Part shown: positions 1-11,600 of the stretch, piece by piece
Position numbering within the stretch: the stretch's first letter is position 1
How the letters are laid out: each line of letters begins with the position of its first letter
Source: Fulvivirga marina
GTDB taxonomy: Bacteria > Bacteroidota > Bacteroidia > Cytophagales > Cyclobacteriaceae
Assembly (NCBI RefSeq): GCF_016775155.1
Contig: NZ_JAEUGD010000044.1
Span: 1-32,012, forward strand
Reading direction: 5' to 3'
Length of the DNA stretch: 32,012 nt
Position numbers and translations under genes: made by a program
The notes under the pieces: generated by a model
What the model was told of the DNA's origin: nothing
The model's database searches: none
What the model saw: the letters and a program-made list of their open reading frames with translations, nothing else

Positions 1-384
1 CCTATTATAACAATAATAATTAATAGAATTTATACTTTTATGGAGTCCTAAAACGGGGGTGCTTACAGGATTGCTACGGAGTTTTTGAAAAGTAATCCTG
101 AAATAACCAATTTGCCAGCAAACTACAAAGGTCACCCAATTATTATAGAACCTGTCATATTAAAAAAAGGAGAAGTTCATTTTCATCATTGCTACACATG
201 GCATGGCTCAATGTATAATTCATCAGACCTAAACCGAAGAGCTTACATAATGCATTTAATAGAAGATGGAACAAAATTCAATGCTTACGGTACTTATGCT
301 AAATCATACAATATTCAACATGATTCAATTATAAATACTGCAAGACAACCTTTAATAGGTGCGAAATTTCGCCCCATCCAATAA
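1..384 (+). pseudogene. C-terminal remnant of a phytanoyl-CoA dioxygenase-like (PhyH) oxygenase
   Basis: The reading frame open from position 52 to the TAA at 382-384 encodes the C-terminal part of a PhyH-type Fe(II)/2-oxoglutarate dioxygenase. The recognisable segment contains the distal metal ligand in WHGS, followed by an Asn and an Arg-Arg pair (N-S-S-D-L-N-R-R-A) that fits the 2-oxoglutarate-binding arginine. Upstream, the same frame reads as plausible family sequence (M-E-S-stop-N-G-G-A-Y-R-I) but is broken by an in-frame TAA at 49-51. The proximal His-x-Asp metal site lies outside the window or has been lost. The only in-window start is a TTG at 85, too late to make a working enzyme. 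Either this is a decayed tailoring oxygenase at the cluster edge, or a sequencing error changed CAA to TAA. Family assignment is fairly secure; pseudogene status is inferred. Confidence 0.6.
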
Positions 385-450
385 TGATTAGGGTTCTAAA
401 AAAGCTGAATCTAAAGGTGTAGCCTTCCCTTTTAATAGAATTTTGAAAAG

Positions 451-2208
451 TTATAATTTGTATTTGGAGTACAACATACCATCAGACCAAATATAATTAA
501 CCTGCCCCCAATGAACAGCACTCATAATATCTGAAAAGAAACCTCTGCCTTTTAGGTTAGCACTTGTATTACACAACAGAGGAATTGAAGAGTGCTTTTT
601 ATAAAACTTCAACAATTGGTAAACTTCCTTGTTCTGCTTCTCATTTACAGTTTGCAGCCTTGCTGAATGATCTAAATGAACAATAGCCGGGACTTTTTCT
701 CTCCACTCACCTTTTATTTGATGATCAAACAACATAAATGGATCGGGAGTACCGGGATCAAAGATTTCTTCTGCATCCTCTTCTAAACAAATGGGTGAAA
801 CAGGACGATAATTTTCACGAAGTTTTACTTCGTTAAGTAATTGCTTCATTTTTTCCGAGCCCGCTGGTGCCAATATGCTCCTATTTCCAAGAGCTCTGGG
901 TCCGAGTTCCGCTCGTCCATTTAGAAATAAAATTGGTTCACCTTTTTTATGGATTAATGCAGCTAATTCTTCTAGAGTAAATTTATACTCTCTGAAATGA
1001 TAGTTGAATTTTTTCTCAAAAAATGGCAATTGATCAATTAATCTATTCTTAACCACATTGGTCCAATTGTAACCATTCACATAGTTATTAATCATTTCTG
1101 GACCTTTATATACATCCCAATCTAAAGACAACTGATCCGAATGATAAACCATTGCAGTACAAGCAGTACCTAACGCACTCCCTGAATCATTAGGAAAAGG
1201 TGGTATCCAAATTTTATCGAAAACACCGGATGTTCTTATTTTACTATTCCATTTGATATTTAATGCACTTCCTCCCGCGAAACAAAGGTTCTTAGTGTTA
1301 GCCGTGTGCTCTTTAACTTTTTTGCTAATTCTTTCTACTAATAAACCTTCAAGAAAATCGTGGAAACTTGCAAGAATGTCTTCGTTATTGTATTTTGAAA
1401 TCACGCTGCATTCTTTGGATTTTTTGATAAATTCTTCAGTGACGCCCACTATAGTCCCTGCATGAATTTCATTTTTGCTATACTTAACTTCCAGATCAAT
1501 ATAAATTGCATTTAAACGATCGACTATTACACGCTGGCTATTACCTAAAGCAATGTAGGCCATTACCTTACCAGGGGTGGCGTAGCTATATTTGACTCCT
1601 TTATCGAAGGGTGCATACCCGTAAGGAAAACCAGCATATATATCACCAAAAAGCATAAACAAATGTCCGAGGTTAGTTATGCTCTTACTTTTGGCCCCAA
1701 AGTGAAATAACTGAGGTGGCATACCTCCGTCCCAAATTAAGATGTATGAATCTTCCTTTTTTATGGCAAACGGACTAGTACAGTAAGCTCCAAAAAAATG
1801 TCCAGAAATATGCCGGAAGCTCTCATAGGGTATCCCAATTTTATCGATAACATGCTCTTTTCTACCATAAACATCTTCATCTTTCCCTAATAGGCGACCA
1901 TAACCCGCTAATTCAATATCCACAGAGAATCCTGATAGCTGAACATCTTTAATTTTCGAGGATTCATTTTGAATTTTTTGCCAAGCCTTTACAGCAGGTG
2001 TCCAACCATCAAATACAATCTTATCAATCGTATTTAAATTATAACCATACTCCTTTAGAATTAAATTGGTTTCTTCAAACGACAAACAAAAAGATTGGAA
2101 TCTTAGATTATTATTAAGCTTTTCCATTTCAAATGAAAAAATCAATTTACCATTATCAATTAATGATATAGCACCATCATGCGTAAATTTAATTCCTAGT
2201 ATTGTCAT
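451..2208 (-). CDS. O-carbamoyltransferase, NodU/CmcH/TobZ family
   Basis: A 585-residue enzyme expected to form carbamoyl-adenylate from carbamoyl phosphate and ATP and pass the carbamoyl group to a hydroxyl of a sugar or other core; cytoplasmic. The N-terminal Kae1/YrdC-like fold is marked by HDGAIS at residues 10-15, a metal-site HISGH at 133-137, IWDGG at 158-162 and the glycine-rich FAGGSALN segment. The C-terminal domain carries the typical GRAELGPRALGNRS block near residues 430-443 and a C-terminal CNTSAN motif. Length matches the family (about 570-600). The ATG at 2208 is followed at once by the conserved N-terminus. It is transcribed away from the peptidase-exporter gene and is not part of the 24-kb operon, but decoration of the same metabolite is the natural role, as for tobramycin, cephamycin or Nod-factor carbamoylation. 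Confidence 0.92.
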   Translation of the reverse strand: MTILGIKFTHDGAISLIDNGKLIFSFEMEKLNNNLRFQSFCLSFEETNLILKEYGYNLNTIDKIVFDGWTPAVKAWQKIQNESSKIKDVQLSGFSVDIELAGYGRLLGKDEDVYGRKEHVIDKIGIPYESFRHISGHFFGAYCTSPFAIKKEDSYILIWDGGMPPQLFHFGAKSKSITNLGHLFMLFGDIYAGFPYGYAPFDKGVKYSYATPGKVMAYIALGNSQRVIVDRLNAIYIDLEVKYSKNEIHAGTIVGVTEEFIKKSKECSVISKYNNEDILASFHDFLEGLLVERISKKVKEHTANTKNLCFAGGSALNIKWNSKIRTSGVFDKIWIPPFPNDSGSALGTACTAMVYHSDQLSLDWDVYKGPEMINNYVNGYNWTNVVKNRLIDQLPFFEKKFNYHFREYKFTLEELAALIHKKGEPILFLNGRAELGPRALGNRSILAPAGSEKMKQLLNEVKLRENYRPVSPICLEEDAEEIFDPGTPDPFMLFDHQIKGEWREKVPAIVHLDHSARLQTVNEKQNKEVYQLLKFYKKHSSIPLLCNTSANLKGRGFFSDIMSAVHWGQVNYIWSDGMLYSKYKL

Positions 2209-2537
2209 AGTTCAATTAATTCGTAATCTTCACCGGTATCAGTAGATAAGGCCAGATTATATTAGTAATTTGAGAAAGATTGTATATAAATGTTCAAAAA
2301 ACGTTTGGAAATAGCGAATTCAAAACTCGCTTCAATTAGAGGGTCAAGTTGTTTAAATGTGATTAACACTATCCACTAGAAAAGCAACAAGGGCATCAGT
2401 ATCCTTAGCAATATCTTGATTTAGCATTGCAATAATTATTTTCTTAACCAAATAGGCTTCCCTAATGTATTTTGCAATAATTTGCGGTCTCTTAATGATT
2501 GACGATATTAAAACAATTTTCAAAAAAATCACAGTTA
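2209..2537. promoter_or_regulatory. Divergent intergenic region between carbamoyltransferase and peptidase-exporter genes
   Basis: About 330 bp of AT-rich DNA separates two divergently transcribed genes, so it should hold promoters for both. I find no perfect Bacteroidota -7 element (TAnnTTTG) on either strand; the nearest plus-strand candidate is TATTTTG in the 2460s, one base short. A minus-strand open frame that covers part of it (2353-2616) shows no family resemblance and overlaps the signal-peptide region of the plus-strand gene, so I do not call it. A small inverted repeat at 2313-2331 is listed separately. Confidence 0.4.
2313..2331. repeat. Inverted repeat in the divergent promoter region
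   Basis: AGCGAATT, loop CAA, AACTCGCT: seven of eight arm positions pair. There is no following T-run on either strand, so it does not look like an intrinsic terminator. Its place between two divergent genes makes an operator possible, but nothing else supports that. Confidence 0.4.
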
Positions 2538-5500
2538 ATGATTTATAATATCTTCTATAAAGGTGTAGAAAAAAAAATAAAAAGTTTTCGTTCAATGATT
2601 TGCTTCCTAATTGCATTTATTTGGGCTGTAAGTAACCATTGCTTTGGACAGGATCCCAACCAACTCAATGAGATCCAAAATCTTGTTAATAAAAGCATGG
2701 ATGTTGGTGATATACCAGGACTCACGCTCGCAATCGTTAATGAAGATCAAGAAATCATTTTTAACTATGGGTATGCCAACCTAAATAAAAAAATTCCGGT
2801 CACCAATCAAACATTATTTGAAATCGGTTCCTGCACAAAGGCATTCACTGGATTAGCCATCTTAAAATTAGAACAGGAAGGAAAACTCGTATTGGATAGC
2901 ACAGTTTCTAATTACTTGCCTTGGTTTAAAGTTTATCGAGAAGGTAAAAGGGTCTCTGTTACTTTACAGCATTTGCTGTATCATACAAGTGGAATACCTT
3001 GGAGTACTATATCTCTTATTCCCGAGGATAATTCAGAGAACGCATTAGAAAATACAGTCCGTAAAGTAAACCATACTGAATTAAACTCATTGCCCGGATG
3101 GAAGTTCGAGTACGCAACCATTAATTATGATATACTAGCTCTAATTCTTGAGAAGATCGTCAAGACATCTTATGAGGATTATATAAAATATAATATCATT
3201 GATTCTCTTGACCTTATTAATACATCTATAGGTATTCCAAGTGACAAAGACCTGATGGCAACAGGATATAAGATTAACTTTTTACAACCGCAGCCTTTTG
3301 CCTCACCTCCTTTCAGAGGCAATTATGCCGCAGGTTATATAATCTCAAATGCTGAGGATATGGCCACTTGGCTGACTTATCAGATGGGAATTAAGCCCAA
3401 TCTCTATGAGAATCTAATAACTAAATCACATCAGCGTGATGAGTCAGTCAAACCCATTAATCTTTCCTCTTATGCTTACGGTTGGGAAGTATCTTTAAGT
3501 GGGAACCAGTTTATTTACCACTCTGGTCTCAATCCGAACTATTCTTCCTTCATTGCCTTTAACAAAAATGAGAAAATCGGAATTGCATTACTTGCAAATT
3601 CCAACAGTTTACAAACTCAACTTTTGGGTCAGAATATTATTAATGTATTAACTGGTCGATCGATTAAATCAAGCAAGGATTCGGGTGATCCATTAGACTC
3701 TCAGTTTACGGTAATCTGTATTGTGCTTAGCCTTTTTATATTACTGGTTCTTGCGTTCATTGGTTTTATTATATATCGAATACTAATTCATAAGAGGAGT
3801 TATCGCAAACTGACAAAAAAGAAGCTAACGGAGTTAGTGTTCATGCTCGTTATGATATTACCATACTTATATGGTATATATATACTACCCAAAGCAATCG
3901 CGAACTTCACATGGAAAGCAATCCCTATTTGGACGCCATTTAGTTTTCAGGCTGCAATAATGCTGGCGATAGTTGCCATTCTTCTAAGTTTTGTGGGCCA
4001 CGTAATTTCTTCTTTATTCCCTGAAAAAAATGAATACATTAAGGATGCTCCATTGATAATATTAATGAGTATTCTGGCAGGTCTGTCAAATGTAGCAGCT
4101 ATTCTATTGATCACTTCCTCTATTAATAGTACTATGCCGTTAAAATATCAACTTTTTTACCTTGTTTTAACCATCATGGTGTACTTGATAGGTGTTAAAG
4201 TAGTTAGAACCAAAATGACCTATCTTACAAGAGATATTGTCTATAATCTAAGAATAAAGCTTATCAACTTAATCTTTTCTACATCTTATGAGCGGTTTGA
4301 AAAAATGGACAGTGGTAGGGTTTATACTACATTGAACGGAGATGTTGGCACGCTAGGTCAATCTGCCAACATGATAGTCAGTGTCATTACAAACGTCATT
4401 ACCATAGCTGGTTCATTTATCTATATGGCAAGTTTATCTTTCTGGGCTACAGCGATAACAATGCTGATCGTTTTATTGCTCTCTGGAATTTATTATTACG
4501 TCAGCAAGAAGTCTCAACATTTATTCGATGAATCTAGGGAAACCAGTACAGTTTATATGGGCCTATTGGATGAAATGATTGATGGATTTAAAGAGCTAAG
4601 CTTGCACCTCAAAAAGAAGATAGCGTTTAAAAAAGCCATCGAAAATACAGCCAATGAATTTAGAGAAAAATCATCTGAAGCTAATGTTAAATTCATCAAT
4701 GCATTCCTTGTGGGAGAATCCCTCCTTTTATTCACACTAGCGGTGGTGGCCTTTGCAATTCAACGTATTTTTCCCGGAGTTGAATCTTACATCATTGTTA
4801 GCTTCATTATCATTTTGCTTTATTTAATTGGTCCGTTAAATGCTATATTATCTATTATTCCACAAATTTTGCAATTGCGAATAGCGCATAATCGAATTAA
4901 GACATTTATGAGTGATATTGAACCCAGTACTGATTTAAACACGTTATTAAAAGACTCTACTAATGAAAGAAAATTAACCATAGATACATATAGCGCTAAA
5001 TCTATTTGCTATGAGTATGGAGGAGAAGATCACAATTTTTCGGTCGGCCCCATTAATTTGACAATAAACAAAGGAGAAGTAATCTTTATTATAGGTGGAA
5101 ATGGAAGTGGCAAAACGACTCTGGCAAAACTGCTGACAGGCCTATATCACCCGCACAATGGAGAAATTCTTATAGATGGAAATTCAATACCTCCTGCAGA
5201 GCTGGGTGAGTATTTCTCAACGGTTTTTAGTCCATTCTATTTATTCAAAAAACTTTATAGCTTAAATACAGATATGCTTAATGAGGACATTGACAGGTAT
5301 TTGAATTTGCTGGAAATTGAAGATAAGATTAAGGTTGTTGACAACGTATACAGCACTGTAAACTTGTCCAGCGGACAAAGAAAACGTGTGGCTTTATTAC
5401 AATGCTATCTTGAAGATAAGCCGATATTCTTGTTTGACGAATGGGCAGCCGATCAGGACCCAATATTTAGACGACTCTTTTATCATGAACTTATTCCAAG

Positions 5501-5630
5501 TATGCGGATGCTGGGTAAGACAGTCATTGCCATCACGCATGATGATCAATACTTCGATGTTGCCGACAAAATTTATAAAATGGATAATGGGAAACTAAAA
5601 GAGTTTGAACCTAAAATGAATGTTTTCTAG
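2538..5630 (+). CDS. Prodrug-activating S12 peptidase fused to a cyclic-peptide-type ABC exporter (ClbP/ZmaM/XcnG type)
   Basis: A 1030-residue fusion. Residues 1-38 form a signal/anchor (basic KKIKSFR, then a hydrophobic stretch ending near CFGQ). Residues about 40-390 are a beta-lactamase-fold serine peptidase with SxxK at S98-C-T-K101, tyrosine Y192 in YATINY and a late HSG motif; S-K-Y spacing closely matches ClbP (S95, K98, Y186). Three hydrophobic segments follow, as in ClbP, then a six-segment exporter domain and an ATPase with Walker A GGNGSGKT (853-860), signature LSSGQ (943-947) and Walker B IFLFDE (963-968). ZmaM and XcnG, which activate zwittermicin and xenocoumacin, share this peptidase-membrane-ABC layout. 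Predicted role: export of an N-acyl-D-Asn prodrug and periplasmic removal of the cap. I prefer ATG 2538 because it retains the basic n-region; TTG 2499 and ATG 2595 are alternatives. A non-peptidase esterase-like activity cannot be excluded. Confidence 0.88.
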   Translation: MIYNIFYKGVEKKIKSFRSMICFLIAFIWAVSNHCFGQDPNQLNEIQNLVNKSMDVGDIPGLTLAIVNEDQEIIFNYGYANLNKKIPVTNQTLFEIGSCTKAFTGLAILKLEQEGKLVLDSTVSNYLPWFKVYREGKRVSVTLQHLLYHTSGIPWSTISLIPEDNSENALENTVRKVNHTELNSLPGWKFEYATINYDILALILEKIVKTSYEDYIKYNIIDSLDLINTSIGIPSDKDLMATGYKINFLQPQPFASPPFRGNYAAGYIISNAEDMATWLTYQMGIKPNLYENLITKSHQRDESVKPINLSSYAYGWEVSLSGNQFIYHSGLNPNYSSFIAFNKNEKIGIALLANSNSLQTQLLGQNIINVLTGRSIKSSKDSGDPLDSQFTVICIVLSLFILLVLAFIGFIIYRILIHKRSYRKLTKKKLTELVFMLVMILPYLYGIYILPKAIANFTWKAIPIWTPFSFQAAIMLAIVAILLSFVGHVISSLFPEKNEYIKDAPLIILMSILAGLSNVAAILLITSSINSTMPLKYQLFYLVLTIMVYLIGVKVVRTKMTYLTRDIVYNLRIKLINLIFSTSYERFEKMDSGRVYTTLNGDVGTLGQSANMIVSVITNVITIAGSFIYMASLSFWATAITMLIVLLLSGIYYYVSKKSQHLFDESRETSTVYMGLLDEMIDGFKELSLHLKKKIAFKKAIENTANEFREKSSEANVKFINAFLVGESLLLFTLAVVAFAIQRIFPGVESYIIVSFIIILLYLIGPLNAILSIIPQILQLRIAHNRIKTFMSDIEPSTDLNTLLKDSTNERKLTIDTYSAKSICYEYGGEDHNFSVGPINLTINKGEVIFIIGGNGSGKTTLAKLLTGLYHPHNGEILIDGNSIPPAELGEYFSTVFSPFYLFKKLYSLNTDMLNEDIDRYLNLLEIEDKIKVVDNVYSTVNLSSGQRKRVALLQCYLEDKPIFLFDEWAADQDPIFRRLFYHELIPSMRMLGKTVIAITHDDQYFDVADKIYKMDNGKLKEFEPKMNVF

Positions 5631-5632
5631 CT

Positions 5633-8600
5633 TTAGTTGAACAATGAATCTAACTCATCTTGATCGAGTTCTGCATCAAAATCAGATGCTGCTAATACCA
5701 GATCATCAGTTTGTTCGATATGCTCGACAATTTTGATTAATTCACTGTTAAAGTTTTCCATCATCAATTCAATCAAGCTGGACTTATGAGTCTTAGAATT
5801 ATAGCTAACTGACATCTTCAGTTCGTTATTTACAATTAGACATACAAAATCTAGTTTGGTTGTCATTCTATTTTCCAAAGCTATCTCAGCACCCGTTGAA
5901 GTCGAAACAATTTCAAATAGATCGTTATTTGCTTCTCGTTGGAAGGAGCCCAAATAATTAAATCGTATTTCCGATAGCGTACTCATGTCACCTGAAGTTT
6001 TATTACTCCTCAGATACTTAAATATTCCATAGTCAAATCCATAAGAATGGCCATGACTGAGCTGATTCTTAACTTCAATAATATTATTCCCAATTAAATT
6101 TGAATCAAGAGCAAATTGGACAGGAAAGAGACTGGTAAACCAACCAATCGTTCGAGACACATCAATGTTGTCTATATGTCGTCCATGGCTCTCAATATCA
6201 ATCGTAAAGCGGGATTGGTTCATTGTTTTTTTCAAGCTCCTCAACAGTGCAACCAGTATTAAAGTTTGAGGATCAGCATTGTAATTCTTATGCGATATAT
6301 TCAATAGAAAATCTGTCCATTCATCACTCAACTTTGTCTCAATTATACGAGCATCTTTGGAACGCCAATCAATGTCAGGATTTTCAATAGGTAAAGGAGA
6401 AGTCTGATTATCAATGTTTTTCCATGAGCTAATTTTATCTTCCAGATCATCGATTTTCTTATTACTGATCTGCTCATACCACCTATTTAATGGAGCAGTT
6501 TTGAACGGCAGATCGATTTTCGCCCCCTTAATCTTAGCGATATACAGATTGTAAAAATCCTCTAACAGGATTCTCCAAGATATTCCATCGATTATTAGAT
6601 GATGAACCGTAATAAAAAGCATTTCCTCTCTCCCACACCTTATAATCGCCAATCGAAACAGAGGGGCCTCTGTCAGATTAATGCTTCCCCTGATTTCATC
6701 ACATATAATTTTTAAATCATCAATGCTATCCAGATAATATTCCTCAATTGATAGCTGCCTTTTTACTAAAGTATCATCTGAGTTAAGAACATTGTCCTTT
6801 GCATCATAGTAAAGCCTAAGCCCATCATGATGATGGATCAAATTCTCAAAAGATTTTCCTACTATTTCACGATCGACCTTCATTTTAAACTTAAGAAGAA
6901 CAGATTGGTTATACCAGCTAGGGTTATCAAACTCTTGATCAAGGAACCACCTTTGAATAGGAAATAAATTCACTTGATCTCTAACCAAACCCTGTGGGTA
7001 CTGTTGAGACTTATTGTTAAATGTCGCCTGCTTGGCTATTTGCTCAATTGTTTGGAATGTAAGTATATCCTTTACGGTTATTTCAATTTGCTGATTTATT
7101 AAGCGAGAAGTGACCTGAATTGCCTTTATTGAATCTCCCCCAAGATTATAAAACTTATCTGATATTCCGAATTTATCAATCGACAGGACCTCACTCCAAA
7201 CCTTCCAAATTTTTGACTCAACAGCATTTCTCGGTTGAATAAGCTCATCCGATTTAGTATCTATTCGAATTAACTTATCATACGCCACCTTACCGTTATT
7301 TGTAAACGGGATATTGTTAACAGGTATAACTTGATGTGGCATCATATAATAAGGCAGGGATAAGCTTAGCCATTCTTCAATTTCTGCAGTTAGTGCCTCG
7401 GAACCTTCATTATAAACCACATAAGCATATATAAATGTACTCCCACCTTTTTCCATTAAGAGAACGGCTGCATCTTTCACCTCATGAATTGCCAACAACG
7501 TGCTTTCGATTTCTTCAAGTTCAATGCGAAATCCATTTACCTTCGTTTGTCTGTCAATTCTTCCCAAAAATTCCAGATTTCCATCTGGCAGCATCCGGCC
7601 AAGATCTCCTGTTTTGTACATTAATTCGTCGGAATGAAAACAATCAGGAATGAATCTGGATGCTGTTAGTTTTTCATCTTTCAAGTACCCTGATGCAAGA
7701 CAAGCACCAGCTATATAAATCTCTCCCTCCAAACCTTTTGGCATCGGTTGTTGAAATTTATCAAGTAAATAAATTCTGGAATTGGGTAATGGCTTACCAA
7801 TTGAAACTACGGTTTGTTTGCTTTCTGATGGATCATACTTATGAATCATACATCCTACTGTAGCCTCTGTCGGACCGTATTCATTAAAAATTTCAACCTC
7901 CTCTCCAAGCAATTCAATAAGCTTTTCCGCATCTTTTGTTAATAACTGTTCTCCACCTACTATTACCTTTTTAATTTTGGACTGATTCGTCTGGTCCTTA
8001 AAAAAAGAAAGTTCTTTTAATACCCTTAAATGCGAGGGGGTAGCCTTGATTACATCGATCTTATTATCTTCTATAACCCGAGATAACGTAAGCTCTTGTT
8101 GTATTTGAGGATAAGTAACAATTGAATTTCCACTTAGAAGAGGGACAAAAATGGATGTTAGTGTCAAGTCAAATGAGATAGAAGTATAAAAAGGAAAAGT
8201 AAAATTTCCCCCACCTGTATAGTAATTTGAAGTAGTATATACGTAATTAACAAGTGATCGATGCATTACCGTAACACCTTTTGGCTTTCCGGTAGTTCCA
8301 GATGTATAAATGATATACGCCAAATCTGATGCCGAACCTATATCGACTATCTTATCCGATTCTTCATTGAAGCTTTCATTTGCCATATCTATCAGCCTTA
8401 AATCCTTTGGCAACTCATCAATGATATCATAACCCTCATCCTCAATAATATTCTTATTTGATATAATGACCTCTGCTCCGCAATTATCAATAATGTATGC
8501 TATTCTTTTATCTGGAAGTGACATATCTACAGGCACAAAATGATTGCCTGACTTTAGAATGGCCAATATACTAATGATAAACTCTGGTGATTGATCCAAT

Positions 8601-11600
8601 AAAACAACTATAGGCTTAGCTGTTCCAAGCTCCATTTTAATTAATTGATTTGCCAACTTGTTGGCTATACTCTGTAACTGCAGATAAGTAAATACGCCCT
8701 CGTTATTGGCATCTTTAAGAGCAATTCGATTAGGTGTTTTTTGAACCTGATAATCAAAAAGGTGTTGGATCGTTACTGGAGGTATATCAAGTGTCTGATT
8801 ATTTAGAGGTTGGTATATTGAATCAAACAATTTATTCTTTCCAAGAAGACTAAGTTTTGACAACCGAATATTCAAATCTGAAAACACTTGACTTATTAGG
8901 TGGACTAAGTAAGCATACAAACTATCAATGGATTCCCTGTCAAATAATTGATTTTTATATTCAATGTACAATTCAATTCCCTCCGCTTCTTCAAAAAACT
9001 CAAATGATAGATCAAATTTTGAAGTCGGGTTATCTATATAGTAATGCTCCAATGAAATTTCATCACCATCCACCCTTTTGGGCAGATGGTGGTAGGTAAA
9101 CATGGTGTTAAAGGGAGAATTACCAGACTCTTCAGATATCGCTTGAATCAGTTCGGAAATTCTGTCAAAAGAAATTTCCTGATGATCAAACGCACCTATA
9201 AATGAATCTCTAACTAATCCCAAGTAATCCTTAAATATGATATTGGGCTCGAGTGTACACCTTAAAGCAAGGTTATTTACTAACATCCCTACTACATTAT
9301 TTAACTTCTCATGTTTTCTTCCGGCTGTTGGAATTCCGATCACAAAATCTTCAGCTTTAGTATACTTGGAAAGTAAAATAGAGTATATAGAAAAGAGTAG
9401 CATAAAAGGCGTAACTCCTTCTTTATTAGCAAATCCTTTAATTTTAGAAGTGATCTCCTTACCTAAAAAAAACCTTCGTTTACTTCCCTGAAAGTCAAGA
9501 ACAGATAGGTGACTTCCTGGGGCTGAAAAATCTAACCTTTCGAGAGGTGAGTTAAAAACCTGCCTCCAATAAGCATCACATTTTGGATTAAAATCACCCT
9601 CCTTATCTAACTTCCAATCCACAAAATCAACAAAGTCAATTTCAAGAGGTGAGACATGTGAATCAGAATATAATGCAATTAATTCCTCAGTCAAAACTCG
9701 AACTGAAATTCCATCACATATAGCATGATGAATATCTAAATAGATAAATGAACGGTGATCCTTGGTTTTTAAAAGTTTAGCTCTATATAAGGGGCCGGAG
9801 TGTAAATCAAACGGCATCACACACTCACGAAGATATTGATCTATGTTATTAATACCATCAACAACTTCGAATTCCGGCTGATTTTGACTAATGATCGAAA
9901 AAGTTAATTGCTCTTGATCCAGTTTGAAGACGCTCCTAAGTACTCTGTGCCGATCAGCCAATTGTCTAAATACATTCATCAACTTTTGATCATCTACAGA
10001 ACCGATAATCTTTAAAGCTACCGGGATATTATAAAGTGTTCCATTTCTATCAAGAGACCAAGCGTAATAAATCCTTTTTTGAGCCTCGGTTGCGGGATGA
10101 CCAATAGACCTTTCCGACTTTGGTATCGGTTTATCAACATGATTGTCTTTATAGCCAGTTCTTATTTTTGAAGAAAGTTGTTTAATTGAACCTGCTAAAT
10201 AAAGCTCTTCGAAAGTAAAGGCTATATTAAAGGCTTGATTCAGGCGTTGACTAAGTTGACCAACTTTTAATGAATTACCACCGGACTGGATAAAATTATC
10301 TTCTAAACCAAATGATTCATGCCCGAGTATGTCTCTCCATATATTGACTAGCTCGGTTTCTACCTCATTCATATGTTTGCTTTCAGTAAAGCGGAAAATC
10401 TCAGGTAGATATGAGTCTATTCTGGCTAGTGTATCATTAAATTCACCATTATCATACATTTTAGCCATTCGAAACCGTTCCACCTTACCACTGGTGGTCT
10501 TAGGGATTTTTTTAACCGGAATAATTTGAATTGCATTGAAATCAAAGTTATCAGCCAAGATTACCCGAATGGATTTAAGGATTGTGACAAATTTCTTTTC
10601 ATCACCTTTAAACAGGACAAACACCAGAACGGTATCCACCATCTCGTTTGAAGATGAATTTGTGACAACTACTTTGCCATATTCAAGATCAGCTTGAGAT
10701 ATCAAAACCCTTTCAACGTCATGGGGATGGATATTCTGACCATTAATAAATATTACGTCCTTGCTTCTTCCGACTATATAAAAATCTTCACCTACAAAAA
10801 CACCTATATCACCAGTCTTTAGCCATCCAGGCTCGGCAAACAACTTCTTATTAGCCAAATCATTATTAAAGTATCCGCTGGTTACATTATCTCCCCTAAT
10901 CTGCACATGCCCTATCCTACCATTACCCACAGTAGAATCTTGTTCATTGGTCAGTCTAATATCACAAGCATAACTGCTCTTTTGTCCAACCTTAACTAAG
11001 GTAATGGAATTGGAATCCTCTTCATTGATCTCAACTATCGGATAATCAATTTTTAATTTTCTACGGTCTAGAGAAATACTTTTAACTTCGGAATGCATAT
11101 CAGAAAATGATACTGCAAGAGTTGCTTCTGCAAGTCCATAAACGGGATACATAGCTTGAACCCTTAAGCCGTAACGACTCATATAGGCTGAAAAATTCCT
11201 GCAAATATTAGCCGATATTGGCTCGGCTCCATTATAAATCAGCCTCACACATGACAGATCCCACTCATAATTGAAATCTGATCTTAATTGTTTAAGCAGA
11301 TAGGTATATCCAAAATTTGGGGAACAGAGAATCGTTGCCTTATGCTCACTTGATTTATCCATCCAAATAGTTGGTCTTCTAATGAAAAGATCAGTTGGTA
11401 TTAAAACGTGATCCATGCCACAATACATTGGATTCAAATGAAAGCCTATAAGACCCATATCATGAGTAAGAGGCATCCAGCTAAGCATTTTATCCATACT
11501 TGAATGATATGAGCATTGCTTACTCATCCTTATATTAGACAAAATATTTCGGTGAGTCAGCATGACACCTTTGGCATCTCCAGTAGAACCTGAAGAAAAT

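Noticed and set aside
404-450. Possible terminator (AAGG-TGTAG-CCTT then T-rich) between the dioxygenase remnant and the carbamoyltransferase
   Set aside because: A 4-bp stem with a short, interrupted T tract is too weak to call.
2353-2616. 87-residue minus-strand open frame in the divergent promoter region
   Set aside because: No family resemblance, low-complexity hydrophobic start, and overlap with the 5' end of the well-supported peptidase gene.
7435-7863. Two plus-strand open frames within the NRPS gene
   Set aside because: They lie antisense to the adenylation domain, whose motifs are intact; they are shadows.
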